Source of the DNA: CAYJBH01 sp964370825
GTDB taxonomy: Bacteria; Bacillota; Clostridia; Oscillospirales; Ruminococcaceae
NCBI GenBank assembly: GCA_964370825.1
Contig: CAYJKY010000003.1
Span: forward strand, 48,037 to 112,036
Reading direction: 5' to 3'
DNA: 64,000 nt
Position 1 is the stretch's first letter, and each line of letters begins with the position of its first letter. Positions 9,181-19,300 of the stretch are shown here, in pieces. Under the pieces are notes generated by a model, which was given only the letters and a program-made list of their open reading frames with translations, was not told where the DNA came from and ran no database searches. Both the position numbers and the translations under genes were made by a program.

Positions 9181-9531
9181 TTATCTGCATCCTGCCGTAG
9201 TTACAACCGATATACCTGTATCAAGCAAATTTTCCACGACCGTCTGCCCTACAGCTATTGGTGCGGTTAGCTCAACATTATTAAGCACCTTCATCGCATC
9301 AAAAATAAGCGGTTTGGGTATCGCCTCTATTGTTTTAATTGCAACACGGGTCGACACGCCGCCACACACCTTTACGGTGGTGGTGAGCATTCTACGGGGA
9401 TCCTTTACCTCATTATTTGCATAGATAACCCCTCTTTTACATCCCTCGCCGGTTACCTTTATAGGCTCCTGTGAATCGTCCACCTGTAGACGACATCCTG
9501 TAGGGCAGGTTATGCATATCATCTCTTTCAT
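9181..9531 (-). CDS. DUF1667 protein of the glycerol-3-phosphate dehydrogenase operon
   Basis: A 116-residue DUF1667 protein. It starts with a cysteine pair in ICITCPTGC and has further cysteines in EGCKRG and at the C terminus (TTAGCR), suggesting a metal or Fe-S site. DUF1667 proteins occur almost exclusively after a GlpA-like dehydrogenase and an NAD(P)/FAD oxidoreductase, as here, and are thought to act as a small redox subunit. It starts right after the stop of the flavoprotein gene, using that gene's last codons as ribosome site (AAGGAA). Confidence 0.85.
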   Translation of the reverse strand: MKEMICITCPTGCRLQVDDSQEPIKVTGEGCKRGVIYANNEVKDPRRMLTTTVKVCGGVSTRVAIKTIEAIPKPLIFDAMKVLNNVELTAPIAVGQTVVENLLDTGISVVTTAGCR

Positions 9532-9534
9532 ATA

Positions 9535-10791
9535 TTATTCCTTTGTAAGGGAAATCTTTATCTCGCCTGTAACATCGGCGAGCTGTTCCGGCTTTAGTGT
9601 AACTTTTTCCATTTCTCCCGGGGCAAGGTGGCTGCGTTTAAGCTTTGCTATTGCACCACTTTGCGACTCTACCACAACCCTCATATCGGTGTAAACATTA
9701 TCGACCCGGAAAAATACGGTGATCGGCTCCTTAAGATTGTTTTTACGAATTCGCTGTGGCACGGTATATCTTACACCGCCCTCGGTTTTAACCTCGATAA
9801 CTCCCTCGTCGTCAACCTCACCTTTAGAGGCAAACTCTGCCGCCGCCATACCGGCACGCCTACTTTCCTCCGACACAAAATCAACGAGATCATGTACATG
9901 CACAACGTTTCCCGAGGCAAAAATTCCGGGTACCGATGTCTGCATATTTTCAAAAACCACGGCACCGCCGGTAACCCTGTCAAGTACAACGCCGGCGTTT
10001 CTGCTCAGCTCATTTTCCGGAATTAATCCCACCGAGAGAAGGAGTGTGTCACACTCTATCTCACGTAGGGTAGATGGTATCGGGGCAAGTTTTTCGTCAA
10101 CCTGTGCTATTTCTATTTTTTCAAGGCGGTTTCTACCTATAATACGTGTCACGGTGTGGGAAAGGTAAAGCGGGATATCATAGTCATTAAGGCACTGAAC
10201 TATATTGCGGTTTAACCCGTTTGAATATGGCATGAGTTCGACACATGCGAGCACCTTTGCGCCCTCCAACGTCATACGTCTTGCCATTATAAGACCAATA
10301 TCGCCAGATCCGAGGATAACAACCTTTTTGCCTACCATGTAACCCTTCATGTTTACATAGAGCTGTGCCGTGCCGGCGGTCATAACACCCGCAGGTCGAT
10401 CTCCCGGTATAACTATAGCCTCTCTGGTTCGTTCACGGCAACCCATACAAAGCACCACGGCACCTGCCTTATATCGACATAGTCCGTCTGCCTCGTTTGT
10501 GGTGACCACTTCAAGTTCGGGGGTAACCTCCAAAACCATGGTGTCACATAGCAGGGTCACCTGTTTTTCCTCCACCATCTTAATAAAACGGTCGGCATAT
10601 TCCGGACCTGTAAGCTCCTCTTTAAAACGGTGAAGACCAAATCCATTGTGAATGCATTGGTTAAGTATTCCGCCAAGCACATCATCCCTCTCGACAATTA
10701 ACACCGATTTTGCACCGTTATCCTTTGCTCCGACTGCCGCCGCCAGCCCTGCGGGACCACCTCCCACAACAATAACATCAAAGTTATTCAT
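9535..10791 (-). CDS. NAD(P)/FAD-dependent oxidoreductase, GlpB-like subunit
   Basis: FAD protein of about 418 residues. The first Rossmann motif is VVGGGPAGLAAA, a redox-type cysteine lies in NQCIHNGFG, and a second nucleotide motif appears in VVILGSGDIGLIMARR. It resembles the middle flavoprotein of three-gene anaerobic glycerol-3-phosphate dehydrogenase operons of Clostridia, expected to pass electrons from the GlpA-like subunit. The ATG at 10791 is preferred over an upstream GTG because AAAGG lies at proper spacing. It overlaps the upstream dehydrogenase gene by eight bases and is followed by DUF1667. Confidence 0.85.
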   Translation of the reverse strand: MNNFDVIVVGGGPAGLAAAVGAKDNGAKSVLIVERDDVLGGILNQCIHNGFGLHRFKEELTGPEYADRFIKMVEEKQVTLLCDTMVLEVTPELEVVTTNEADGLCRYKAGAVVLCMGCRERTREAIVIPGDRPAGVMTAGTAQLYVNMKGYMVGKKVVILGSGDIGLIMARRMTLEGAKVLACVELMPYSNGLNRNIVQCLNDYDIPLYLSHTVTRIIGRNRLEKIEIAQVDEKLAPIPSTLREIECDTLLLSVGLIPENELSRNAGVVLDRVTGGAVVFENMQTSVPGIFASGNVVHVHDLVDFVSEESRRAGMAAAEFASKGEVDDEGVIEVKTEGGVRYTVPQRIRKNNLKEPITVFFRVDNVYTDMRVVVESQSGAIAKLKRSHLAPGEMEKVTLKPEQLADVTGEIKISLTKE

Positions 10792-12223
10792 CGGCACCGC
10801 CTTTCGTTCTTCCGATTATCGGATTGCTTCCCGGAGCATCAAGTAGAACCTCCTCCGGCTCTATTTTAAAATGTTTAGATATTAAATCCACTATCTTCGG
10901 GCCGCAAAACCCTGCTTGGCATCTTCCCGAACCGGCAAAGCATCTGCGCTTGACACCTGCTAAGGATTTTGGTGCAAACGGTCGATTAAGTGCATCTACA
11001 ATCTCACCCTCGGTAACGCCTTCACAACGACAAATCACACGCCCATAAAGAGGATTTGTCTCGACTGCTTTTGCCCTATCCTCGTGCCCTAAATATGCAA
11101 CCCTCAAAAGGTTTCGTTTACCGTTAAAGCCTTCGTTAACCTCGGTTCCGGGTAATTTTTCCACCACCATCTTTGCAACATCCTCAGCTATCGCAACAGC
11201 AGAGGAAAGACCGGGTGACTTTATGCCGGCAACGTTAAAAAATCCGGGACATGATTCCTCTTCACCGATGATAAAATCATTCTCGGAGGAGTTGGCACGT
11301 ATTCCGGCAAAGTTTCTGGTGTTTTCTCTAAAGTTAATGTCCGGCACCGACTTTACAGCACGCTGTTTCACCGACAAAAGACCGGCCGCCGTGGTGGAAT
11401 CGTCCTCCGGCTCACAGTCCTCGGCATTCGGACCTACTATAAGGTTTCCATGTACTGTTGGTGCAACAAGCACACCCTTCCCGTGTTCGTTGGGACATTG
11501 AAATACGACACTGTTTAAAAGATATCCTTGGTTTTTATCCAACAGATAATACTCACCTTTGTTTGGCTTAATTTTAAATGGCTTACCACCCACCATGTCA
11601 TTGATTTTATCGGCACCGACTCCGGCGGCATTTATTACCGTCCTTGCCTTTATTTCCCCATTGTTTGTGGATATTACAAAAGCTCCCTGTGAGCCGGTAA
11701 TTCCGATTACCGAAGTTTCGGTTTTAACATCTACGCCGTTATTAAAAGCAACCTCGGCAAGTGCGGCGCAGTATTCCCAAGGGCTTACCACCGCACATCC
11801 CGGAGCTATTAATGCAGAATAAACCTCATGTGAAATATGAGGTTCTCTTTTAATTATTTCATCCTTATAGATAATACCTACATCGGTGAGTCCATTCGCA
11901 ACGCCCCTATTATAGAGCTCCTCTACGGTTTTATGTTCCTTTTCGTTAAAAGCAAGCACCAACGAGCCCTTTTTATAGTATAAAACATCAAGCTCCTTGC
12001 ACAGCTTTTCCGCCATCCTCGAGCCTCTGACATTATATTTTGCCATTAGGGTTCCCGGTTCAGGGTCATACCCTGCATGAATTATAGCACTGTTGGCTCT
12101 GGTTGCCCCCATCGAGACATCGTTTTCCTTCTCGATAAGGCAGATTGAAAGCTTGTATTTCGACAGCTGATAGGATAGCGCAGATCCGCAGATACCCGCC
12201 CCGATAATGGCAACATCAAACAT
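10784..12223 (-). CDS. FAD-dependent glycerol-3-phosphate dehydrogenase-type protein with BFD domain
   Basis: The 479-residue protein begins with a GxGxxG FAD motif (AIIGAGICGSALSYQL) and carries a DAO-fold oxidoreductase domain with KIKPNKGEYYLL, typical of GlpA/GlpO and L-2-hydroxyglutarate oxidases. The C terminus is a [2Fe-2S] BFD-like domain with cysteines in VICRCEG and GRCQAGFCG. It should oxidise glycerol 3-phosphate to dihydroxyacetone phosphate and feed electrons to the next two gene products. The ATG at 12223 is chosen over an upstream GTG. It is first in its operon, behind a strong promoter. Confidence 0.87.
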   Translation of the reverse strand: MFDVAIIGAGICGSALSYQLSKYKLSICLIEKENDVSMGATRANSAIIHAGYDPEPGTLMAKYNVRGSRMAEKLCKELDVLYYKKGSLVLAFNEKEHKTVEELYNRGVANGLTDVGIIYKDEIIKREPHISHEVYSALIAPGCAVVSPWEYCAALAEVAFNNGVDVKTETSVIGITGSQGAFVISTNNGEIKARTVINAAGVGADKINDMVGGKPFKIKPNKGEYYLLDKNQGYLLNSVVFQCPNEHGKGVLVAPTVHGNLIVGPNAEDCEPEDDSTTAAGLLSVKQRAVKSVPDINFRENTRNFAGIRANSSENDFIIGEEESCPGFFNVAGIKSPGLSSAVAIAEDVAKMVVEKLPGTEVNEGFNGKRNLLRVAYLGHEDRAKAVETNPLYGRVICRCEGVTEGEIVDALNRPFAPKSLAGVKRRCFAGSGRCQAGFCGPKIVDLISKHFKIEPEEVLLDAPGSNPIIGRTKGGADE

Positions 12224-12261
12224 AAAACACACCCGAATTTTGTTGAAATTTAACAGATTTA

Positions 12262-12290
12262 ATTATATCAGCAAATGGCTCTGTTGTCAA
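12262..12290 (-). promoter_or_regulatory. Promoter of the glycerol-3-phosphate dehydrogenase operon
   Basis: On the minus strand a perfect TTGACA (12285-12290) and a perfect TATAAT (12262-12267) are separated by 17 bases, about 40 bases before the dehydrogenase start. This is a consensus housekeeping sigma-A promoter. No catabolite-repression site is evident. Confidence 0.85.
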
Positions 12291-12315
12291 TACCGAGAGG
12301 GTTGCAAACGCCGTT

Positions 12316-13347
12316 CTAAAAAACTATAATTCCCTTTTTTTCGATATCATGGTTTAGCAGTCGTTCATGTGCTACAACTGCATCCTTAAAGTTGAAATAA
12401 TCGGATATAAAATCCTTAAAAATCAAATCGCCGGAGTTTACCCATTGCATTATCTGATCACCTGCCGCCGCCTCTTCGTCCTTGCGTGGCATCTGCTGAT
12501 AAATTACATTAAAGTTATATGAAGCTCTGCTGAAATCTATGGTAATCGTCTCCTGCGCCGGCACACCGTAAACAAGTATACTACCCCTGTCCTTTATCAG
12601 CGGCATACCTTGATTTATTACCGAGGGAAGGCCCACTGCATCCAGCACATAATCTATTCCATCCGGATATGCGGTTCGCACTATAGCCTCAACATCCTCT
12701 TCCTTTCCGTTAATTGTTATCGCTGCGCCAAACTCCTTTGCCACTTCAAGTTTTTCCGCAACAATATCCACCGCTATTATGTCTTTAACTCCTAAAAGTT
12801 TCATAAGCTTTATATAGGTAAGCCCGACAGGTCCGCAACCAAAAACCGCAATACTCTCTTCCTGCTTTATCCCGAATGTTCTAATGGTGCTTAAAACCTC
12901 CCTAAATGTAACCAACATTACGGCATCCACCGGATCGATATCCCTTGAGAGTACCGTCTGCGCTATCGCAACCTCCGGTGCCGTTCCGCTTTGAAACGCC
13001 GCTACATCATTTACAACAGCAAACTCACACAGTGCACCGTATCCCGCATGGTAACCACTGTGACGTTGCTCGTCTATCTCCAAAAACGGAAGAATCACCC
13101 TGTCTCCAATCTTATAGCTTGTTACCTTAGAGCCAATCTCCACAACCTCTCCCACGCCCTCATGCCCGAGGATAATAGGATAGTTAGACTCCGGAAAGCC
13201 CTTAAAGCATTTATGTATAAGCTTAATATCTGTGCCGCACATCCCGCCGGCAATCATGCGAACTAGTGCCTGTTTTTCATTAATAATTGGCATTGAAACT
13301 TCGTGTATTTCCATCTCACCGGATTTAGTAACAACAAACGCTTTCAT
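12316..13347 (-). CDS. Medium-chain zinc-type dehydrogenase
   Basis: MDR-superfamily alcohol/polyol dehydrogenase of 343 residues. The catalytic zinc ligands are visible in GGMCGTDIK (Cys) and GHEGVGEV (His-Glu). The NAD(P)-binding Rossmann motif is VFGCGPVGLTYIK, followed by an acidic residue in DIVAEK that suggests NAD(H) use. The four-cysteine structural-zinc loop of classical alcohol dehydrogenases is absent. The gene stands alone, with its own promoter and a GAGGTAA ribosome site. Candidate substrates include sorbitol, threonine or other secondary alcohols, but nothing decides between them. Confidence 0.85.
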   Translation of the reverse strand: MKAFVVTKSGEMEIHEVSMPIINEKQALVRMIAGGMCGTDIKLIHKCFKGFPESNYPIILGHEGVGEVVEIGSKVTSYKIGDRVILPFLEIDEQRHSGYHAGYGALCEFAVVNDVAAFQSGTAPEVAIAQTVLSRDIDPVDAVMLVTFREVLSTIRTFGIKQEESIAVFGCGPVGLTYIKLMKLLGVKDIIAVDIVAEKLEVAKEFGAAITINGKEEDVEAIVRTAYPDGIDYVLDAVGLPSVINQGMPLIKDRGSILVYGVPAQETITIDFSRASYNFNVIYQQMPRKDEEAAAGDQIMQWVNSGDLIFKDFISDYFNFKDAVVAHERLLNHDIEKKGIIVF

Positions 13348-13371
13348 ATTTACCTCACACTTTTTATTGAA

Positions 13372-13400
13372 ATATTAGCATAACTAAAAAAATATGTCAA
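13372..13400 (-). promoter_or_regulatory. Promoter of the medium-chain dehydrogenase gene
   Basis: The minus strand reads TTGACA (13395-13400), 17 bases, TAATAT (13372-13377), ending about 25 bases before the start codon. This is a good sigma-A promoter. It faces away from the MsrA-MsrB gene, whose own -10 (TATAAT at 13463-13468) lies in the same intergenic region. Confidence 0.75.
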
Positions 13401-13498
13401 GTTTATAGTTAAGATACACATATTTTTCACCCATGTTACATTTCTTTTATGCTTTTGGCAAATATAATAAAGATACCAAAGAAAGGAGTGGTAACATT

Positions 13499-14617
13499 AT
13501 GTTAAAGAAACATATTTATTCCACCTTAATTATATTATTAGCGGTAATATTAATTTTTGTGGGATGCAAAGCAGTCACAACAACAGCAACAGTAGAGGAA
13601 AACAATATGCAGGAATTAAGCAACAAGGCAGCAGACATAGAAGCTTTAATCGAGGAAAAAAATCTTTCCACAACTTACCTTGCCGGCGGATGTTTTTGGG
13701 GGGTAGAGGAATATATGTCAAGGATAGAAGGGGTATATGATGCCTCGTCGGGATATGCCAACGGCAATACCGAAAACCCAAGCTACGAGGATGTAATCTA
13801 CAACGGCACCGGTCACGCCGAGACGGTAAGGGTTGTATATGATTCCAAGGAAGTTTCACTTGACGAATTATTAACCTATTTCTTTTTAGTAGTTGATCCG
13901 GTCTCGGTAAACAGGCAGGGCAACGATGTAGGCACACAATATCGCTCCGGTATCTATTATGAAAACGAGGCGGACATGCAGGTCGCAAACGCCCACCTTG
14001 AAAAGCTACAACAGGAGTACGATGAGCCGATAGCGGTGGAGGTTCTTCCCCTTGACGGATTTTATGTTGCCGAGGAATATCATCAGGACTATCTAATTAA
14101 AAACCCGAACGGCTACTGCCACATAAACATGGCAGTTTTGGACAACTATATTAAAATGAACGAGATAGACGCCGAGGAGTACACCCTACCTACCGACGAG
14201 GAGTTAAAAGAAACACTAACACAAGAGCAATACGACATAACACAAAATGGTGCAACAGAGCGCGCATTTTCCAGCCCTCTTGACAAGTTTTATGAGGACG
14301 GCATCTATGTCGATATTACCACCGGAGAACCGCTGTTTAGTTCGGCAGATAAGTACGATTCCGGTAGCGGGTGGCCAAGCTTCACAAGACCGATAGCCGA
14401 CGAGGTAATAACCGAACATGAGGATAAAGCCTTTGGTATGACACGCACCGAGGTAAAAAGCAGGGTTGGAGACGCCCACCTTGGACACGTGTTTGATGAC
14501 GGACCGGACGACGACGGAGGACTACGCTACTGCATAAACGGAGCATCATTAGAATTTATCCCATACGATAAGATGGAGGAGGAAGGCTACGGCGAACTTT
14601 TAGATAGGGTTAAATAA
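13499..14617 (+). CDS. msrAB: Secreted lipoprotein MsrA-MsrB fusion
   Basis: Repairs oxidised methionine in exported proteins. The N terminus is a lipoprotein signal with the lipobox cysteine at residue 23 (IFVGC), so the enzyme is anchored outside the membrane. MsrA (about 58-205) carries the active-site GGCFWGVEE with Cys65 and reduces the S-sulfoxide. MsrB (about 235-365) has SGSGWPSF and RYCIN, with the catalytic cysteine, and reduces the R-sulfoxide. The zinc CxxC pairs found in many MsrB proteins are absent. I chose the ATG at 13499 because GAAAGGAG precedes it and the signal peptide begins there; the frame extends upstream to 13433 without support. Confidence 0.92.
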   Translation: MLKKHIYSTLIILLAVILIFVGCKAVTTTATVEENNMQELSNKAADIEALIEEKNLSTTYLAGGCFWGVEEYMSRIEGVYDASSGYANGNTENPSYEDVIYNGTGHAETVRVVYDSKEVSLDELLTYFFLVVDPVSVNRQGNDVGTQYRSGIYYENEADMQVANAHLEKLQQEYDEPIAVEVLPLDGFYVAEEYHQDYLIKNPNGYCHINMAVLDNYIKMNEIDAEEYTLPTDEELKETLTQEQYDITQNGATERAFSSPLDKFYEDGIYVDITTGEPLFSSADKYDSGSGWPSFTRPIADEVITEHEDKAFGMTRTEVKSRVGDAHLGHVFDDGPDDDGGLRYCINGASLEFIPYDKMEEEGYGELLDRVK

Positions 14618-14630
14618 CACACCGAAATAT

Positions 14631-14675
14631 AAAAACATACAGGGTCGACCACAAAGGTTGACTCTGTATGTTTTT
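14631..14675 (+). terminator. Rho-independent terminator after msrAB
   Basis: A long hairpin begins AAAAACATACAGGGTC and ends with the complementary run before TTTTT, 14 bases after the msrAB stop. The A-rich arm also makes it usable in the other direction. Confidence 0.85.
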
Positions 14676-14817
14676 GCTGTATTTTCGTGTGAAAGTTTGT
14701 GAGTTTTGACAAAAGTAAAATTTTTGTAAAATAAATGTAAAATAAATGCAATAAAATAATGTTTTCCTACATTAACTGTGTATAAGGATAAACAAAACTG
14801 TTGAAGGAGTCGATGAA

Positions 14818-15549
14818 ATGTCAGTACAAACTATTTTTAAGAGGTACGAGTTAAAGTATAAATTAACCGTACAACAGCATTTAGATCTATGTGAATGTAT
14901 GAAGGAACATATGAAGCTTGATTCATATGGCAGACACAAGATATCAAATATCTACTTTGATACTGAGGATTACAGAATTATTCGTTCTTCACTTGAAAAA
15001 CCACAGTACAAAGAAAAACTAAGATTGCGTATTTACGGAGAGCCTAACGACGAAAAGCCATCTTTTATTGAGCTTAAAAAGAAATTTAAGGGTGTTGTTT
15101 ATAAAAGAAGAATTTCATCAAGTCAAAAAGAGGCATTATCTTACCTATTTAAGGGTGAGCAAACCGAAAAATCATCGCAAATACATAAAGAAATTGATTA
15201 CTTTATAGATAGCCACGATGGGCTGCTGTTGCCAAGGGTTTATTTATCATATGAGCGTGAGGCTTTTTACTGTGATGATGATGAAAATTTTAGAATGACT
15301 TTTGATTTTAATATTAATATGCGAGACACAAATGTAAGTCTTTATTCCGATAATCATGATGTTAGAGTTTTAGAGGATGACTATATTCTACTTGAAGTAA
15401 AAACCGTACGAGGTCTACCGTTTTGGTTGATTGACTTCTTTAACAAAAACAAGATATATAAAACATCTTTTTCAAAATACGGTACCGCTTACAATGCATA
15501 CCTACTACCAAAATATATAGACGAACAAAGGAGACTAAAAAATGCTTGA
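14818..15549 (+). CDS. VTC-domain (polyphosphate polymerase-like) protein
   Basis: The 243-residue protein is a VTC domain (PF09359) with the tunnel-type fold that in yeast Vtc4 polymerises ATP-derived phosphate. Visible elements include the early FKRYELKYKL, IYFDTEDY, EKLRLRIYG, IELKKKF and the late LLEVKTVRGLPFW, which supply the basic and acidic tunnel residues. It overlaps the DUF4956 gene by eight bases. This pair is a recurring unit in Clostridia, often near dockerin or CotH proteins, and probably acts at the membrane. A GAAGGAG site precedes the ATG, and a TTGACA (14706-14711) with an AT-rich -10 about 90 bases upstream may be the promoter. Confidence 0.88.
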   Translation: MSVQTIFKRYELKYKLTVQQHLDLCECMKEHMKLDSYGRHKISNIYFDTEDYRIIRSSLEKPQYKEKLRLRIYGEPNDEKPSFIELKKKFKGVVYKRRISSSQKEALSYLFKGEQTEKSSQIHKEIDYFIDSHDGLLLPRVYLSYEREAFYCDDDENFRMTFDFNINMRDTNVSLYSDNHDVRVLEDDYILLEVKTVRGLPFWLIDFFNKNKIYKTSFSKYGTAYNAYLLPKYIDEQRRLKNA

Positions 15550-16231
15550 TATATTATTTACCGGATTATTTGACACAACAGCAGCCATGGCTGTTACTCT
15601 TTCCGACTTTTTCATATGTGTTATAACATCAATAGTGCTTGGACTATTAACTTCAAAGATGTATTCATATAAGACAAAATGTACAAAAGGTTTTGTTTTA
15701 AGCCTTGCGGTTTTACCTCTTGCAATTTCAATTGTGATTATGATGGTAAACGGAAATATAGGTGCAGGTGTAGCTGTTGCCGGTGCGTTTAGCCTTGTAC
15801 GTTTTCGCTCTGTTCCCGGCACCGCAAAAGAGATAAGTGCAATTTTCACCGCCATGTGTACCGGACTTACCGTCGGTATGGGCTACATAGGTTTTGCTAT
15901 TTTATTTGCAGTAATCGCGTCCCTGTTTGCTATGGTTTTAAGCATATCAAGCTTTGGCGAACCACAAGGCAATACTCGCACACTTGGAATAACCATACCT
16001 GAAAATCTAAATTACACAGATGTTTTTGATGATATCATGGGGAAATACACAACCAAATACAACCTTACAAGTGCTAAAACCACAAGTATGGGTAGCCTAT
16101 TTAAATTAATTTACGAGGTAGAACTAAAAGATATTAGTGTAGAAAAACCGTTTGTTGATGAGCTAAGATGTAGAAACGGAAACCTTGAAATTATAATCTC
16201 AAAAGAAGATAGCTTTGTGAACGGGCTTTAA
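15542..16231 (+). CDS. DUF4956 membrane protein
   Basis: The 229-residue protein has about four membrane helices in its N-terminal two-thirds, including FFICVITSIVLGLLTS, and the signature GAFSLVRFRSVPGTAKEIS, which defines DUF4956. The C-terminal 75 residues are soluble. Its gene overlaps the VTC gene, so the two are probably made together, with DUF4956 as the membrane partner of the polymerase-like protein. Its function is unknown; a role as a channel or anchor for the VTC product is an inference from the constant pairing. Confidence 0.88.
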   Translation: MLDILFTGLFDTTAAMAVTLSDFFICVITSIVLGLLTSKMYSYKTKCTKGFVLSLAVLPLAISIVIMMVNGNIGAGVAVAGAFSLVRFRSVPGTAKEISAIFTAMCTGLTVGMGYIGFAILFAVIASLFAMVLSISSFGEPQGNTRTLGITIPENLNYTDVFDDIMGKYTTKYNLTSAKTTSMGSLFKLIYEVELKDISVEKPFVDELRCRNGNLEIIISKEDSFVNGL

Positions 16232-16238
16232 GATAGGC

Positions 16239-16298
16239 GAAGGGCTAAATGTGAATGGTGAAAAACTGAGTCTTTCACCATTAGCCATTAGTCTTTAA
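16239..16298. repeat. Palindromic repeat, copy 1 (3' of the LRR-lipase gene)
   Basis: A 60-base palindromic sequence whose core is AATGGTGAAA, a short loop, then TTTCACCATT. The right arm, CACCATTAGCCATTAGTC, is almost identical to the right arm of the copy at 20672-20791 and in the same orientation. The left part shares GAAGGGCT. It may also serve as a terminator between the convergent DUF4956 and LRR-lipase genes. Confidence 0.7.
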
Positions 16299-16310
16299 CC
16301 GGCAAAATCA

Positions 16311-19300
16311 TCACTCGGTTTTCCCGAAATTCCTCGTATTACGAATTATCGAAACATCATAAAAATTTATCACCCCATCACCGTTTACATCGGCATTTGT
16401 GTTAACGCCGGTGTCGGTGGTGGTTTTGTTGTAGTTGGTTTCGCTTTGTACTATCTCGATGTCGGCAACATCAACGGTTTCGTCACCGTTTACGTCTCCG
16501 CCTATCAGCGATACAGGCTCTAAAATATTACTACTCTCATCCACAACAATGCCGGTTATGGTCTGTGTTATGTGTCCCGGTTTTGTTACTACTAGGCTGT
16601 ATGTGCCATAGGGCAGATCTTCAACTATATAGTGCTTATCCATAAGTCCGCTTTCATGTTCCGATGTCGGAACGGTGTAACGTCCCATCTCGGTTTCTCC
16701 CTGCATTACCTGAATTAACATGTTTTCATCCGTCATGTAGCTTGATATCGAGCCGGAAACACTTCCTACCACGTCACCCCATTTAGCATATATAGTCGTG
16801 TCGCCGGTGAATACATGGTCGATATCAATCTCGGTAGCACCCTCGCCTGTGCCGTCAAACCAGCCGACCAAGGAATAACCCTCACGCTGTGCGACAGGCA
16901 TGTACAACAGCTTGCCGTCCACCGTCTTCATATCCTCCACAAACACCTCGGGAACGCCGGTGTCAAAACTGATGGTAAAGGCACTGGTGTCACTACTGCT
17001 TGTGATGGTGTCGGTGCCGTTTTTGGTTAGGTTGTAGTTATATGTATTTATATTAAACAGGTTACTTATATCACCGGTAAAGCTGTCGCCGGATACAAGT
17101 GGTATGTTATCATAGCTAACCTCACGAAGTGCAGTGGAAATAGAACCTATTACCTCCATCTCCTCGATGGTATAGCTCATGGTGCCGGCATCGTATGCCG
17201 TTATATCAATGCTGTAGTTCTGGTCACCCGGTAGGTCGATGGTTTTAACACCGTCATTGACAACCACCGCAAGGGTATCGTTGACAACAACTTCACCAAC
17301 AACGCTCGCAAGCAGGTCATCATTCTCACCATAGACATTCACATCTACAGGGCAGGCGATGGTTAGACGTTTGAAGGTGGAGTTGGTGGTTAGACTACGG
17401 GTACGTTGATTAGACGCAGCAAACAGTTCCGCCTCACTACAACTGCTCATCCATGCGTAGTAGGTCGCCATGGAGTGGGTGGTTAGGACTTTTGGGTCAG
17501 GTGCTTTATCATTAATAAAATAATCATTTATAGGAGAATAGTGATAAAAGCCATTAGTGTAGAAAATAGCTTCATTAAAACTTCCACCTACTACCAATAC
17601 ATCGGCAAGGTCATAAAAGTACATGTACGGAGATAACCACCCCTTTACACCCTCATATAAATTGTAATAATAATCTACAGGGTGACTGGCTAAACGGTAT
17701 AGATCCTTTACTAACTTGTCAGTCATGGCAGTCCCGCTATATACGTTAAATTCGCCTTCTCCGGTGAGTGTTTTAAAAGCCTGTGCGGCCCTGTTCTTTA
17801 AAGTTCCATACCCGTATCCTGTATCATATCTATCTCCGTAAGTACTTTTTGACGGCAAATATTTGTCCACACCATATCTTTTATATCCCCATAGTTCCAG
17901 TGGCATCCTGGTAACAAAATCCTCGTTATTAACTATGTTGAAAATGTTTTCATACCCAATTTTTTTTGCATATTGATTTACTGTAGGTGTCGCAAAGGTA
18001 TAGGAGTACACATTGCTGTTTGAATATTGGTCTGTCATCTCGGCAGCAAGAATGTTTGCAACCGCCGCACCTCGACTGTGCCCGGTTATATAAAATTTCA
18101 CATTGTTTTTATTTATCTCATGTTCATCGATATAGGCATTTAGATTGTCCTCTAAATCAAAAAAAGCACGATAGAACCCTTGGTGCAGATATTCTATGCC
18201 TAAGTCAAAATTGCTGTACCATTCCTCATTAGATGGTGTTCCTCGAACAATTACCGAAATAAGTGTGTAGCTTTCATCACCGACGTTTATCTCTTTTTTG
18301 CCGAAGGTGTGTCCGACTATATGAATGTCGTGTCCTGTGTACTTATGACTATAATTCTCCTCCTTAACACTGCTAAATCCAAAATCCACAAGTGCATCCT
18401 TTGCAGAGCCTTCTATGTATGCCGCACCGCTTAACGCCATTGCGGTTGTTGCAAGGTCGTGGTTGTAGTCGGTGGAAGATACCGAAAACCAATCATCATC
18501 CCAGTACGCCTCAATATCAGAATATCGGTCGGGTGCATCCTCTAAGCCACTGTCAAAGACAACGAGGGATTCAAGCTTGCCGTGGTTGTAGTGGATTGTT
18601 GCGTTTAGGAGGGGGTCGTTATTGAACCCTACATCTATCGCCGACCATCTTGATTGATTACTTCCGTAGTAGACGGTGTTTAGCTCAAAGCAAGCATCAA
18701 ATGCACTATTTCCAATTTCGACTATATTTCCAGGTAAAGTTATATCAGTCAAAGACAAACAGTTATAAAAAGCACCATTTCCAATTGAAGTTGCGCTATA
18801 TGGTATAACTACTCTATCCAAACCGAAACATTGAGAAAACGCCGAATCATCAATCAAGTTTACGCTATTCGGTATGGTCACATTAGACAGTCCAATGGAT
18901 TGACTAAAAGCACCAACTCCGATTGAGGTTATTCCATCCGGTATAGTAAAATGTGGAGAATTTTTCCTTTGGGGATAGCGTAATAACTCTGTTTTATCCT
19001 TATTATACAGTACACCATCTACTGAGCTGTAAGATGGGTTAGACGAAGAAACTTTTATTGCGGTTAGACCTCTGCAACCATTAAAAGTACCAGTATCAAT
19101 TGAGGTCACCTTATCCGAAATTGTTAACTCAGTTAGTGCATAACAACCCATAAAAGCCATATACTCAATAGAGGTTATGGTGGATGGGATAGTATATGCA
19201 CCTGCTTTTGCATCGGGATATTTAATTATTTCTGTTATGGCTTTATTGTATAGCACACCGTCTGCCGAGCTGTATGATGGGTTAGACGAGGAAACATTAA

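Noticed and set aside
13575..13988. A 137-codon minus-strand frame inside msrAB.
   Set aside because: Opposite to a confidently identified gene; rich in Arg, Pro and Cys and without any recognisable domain.
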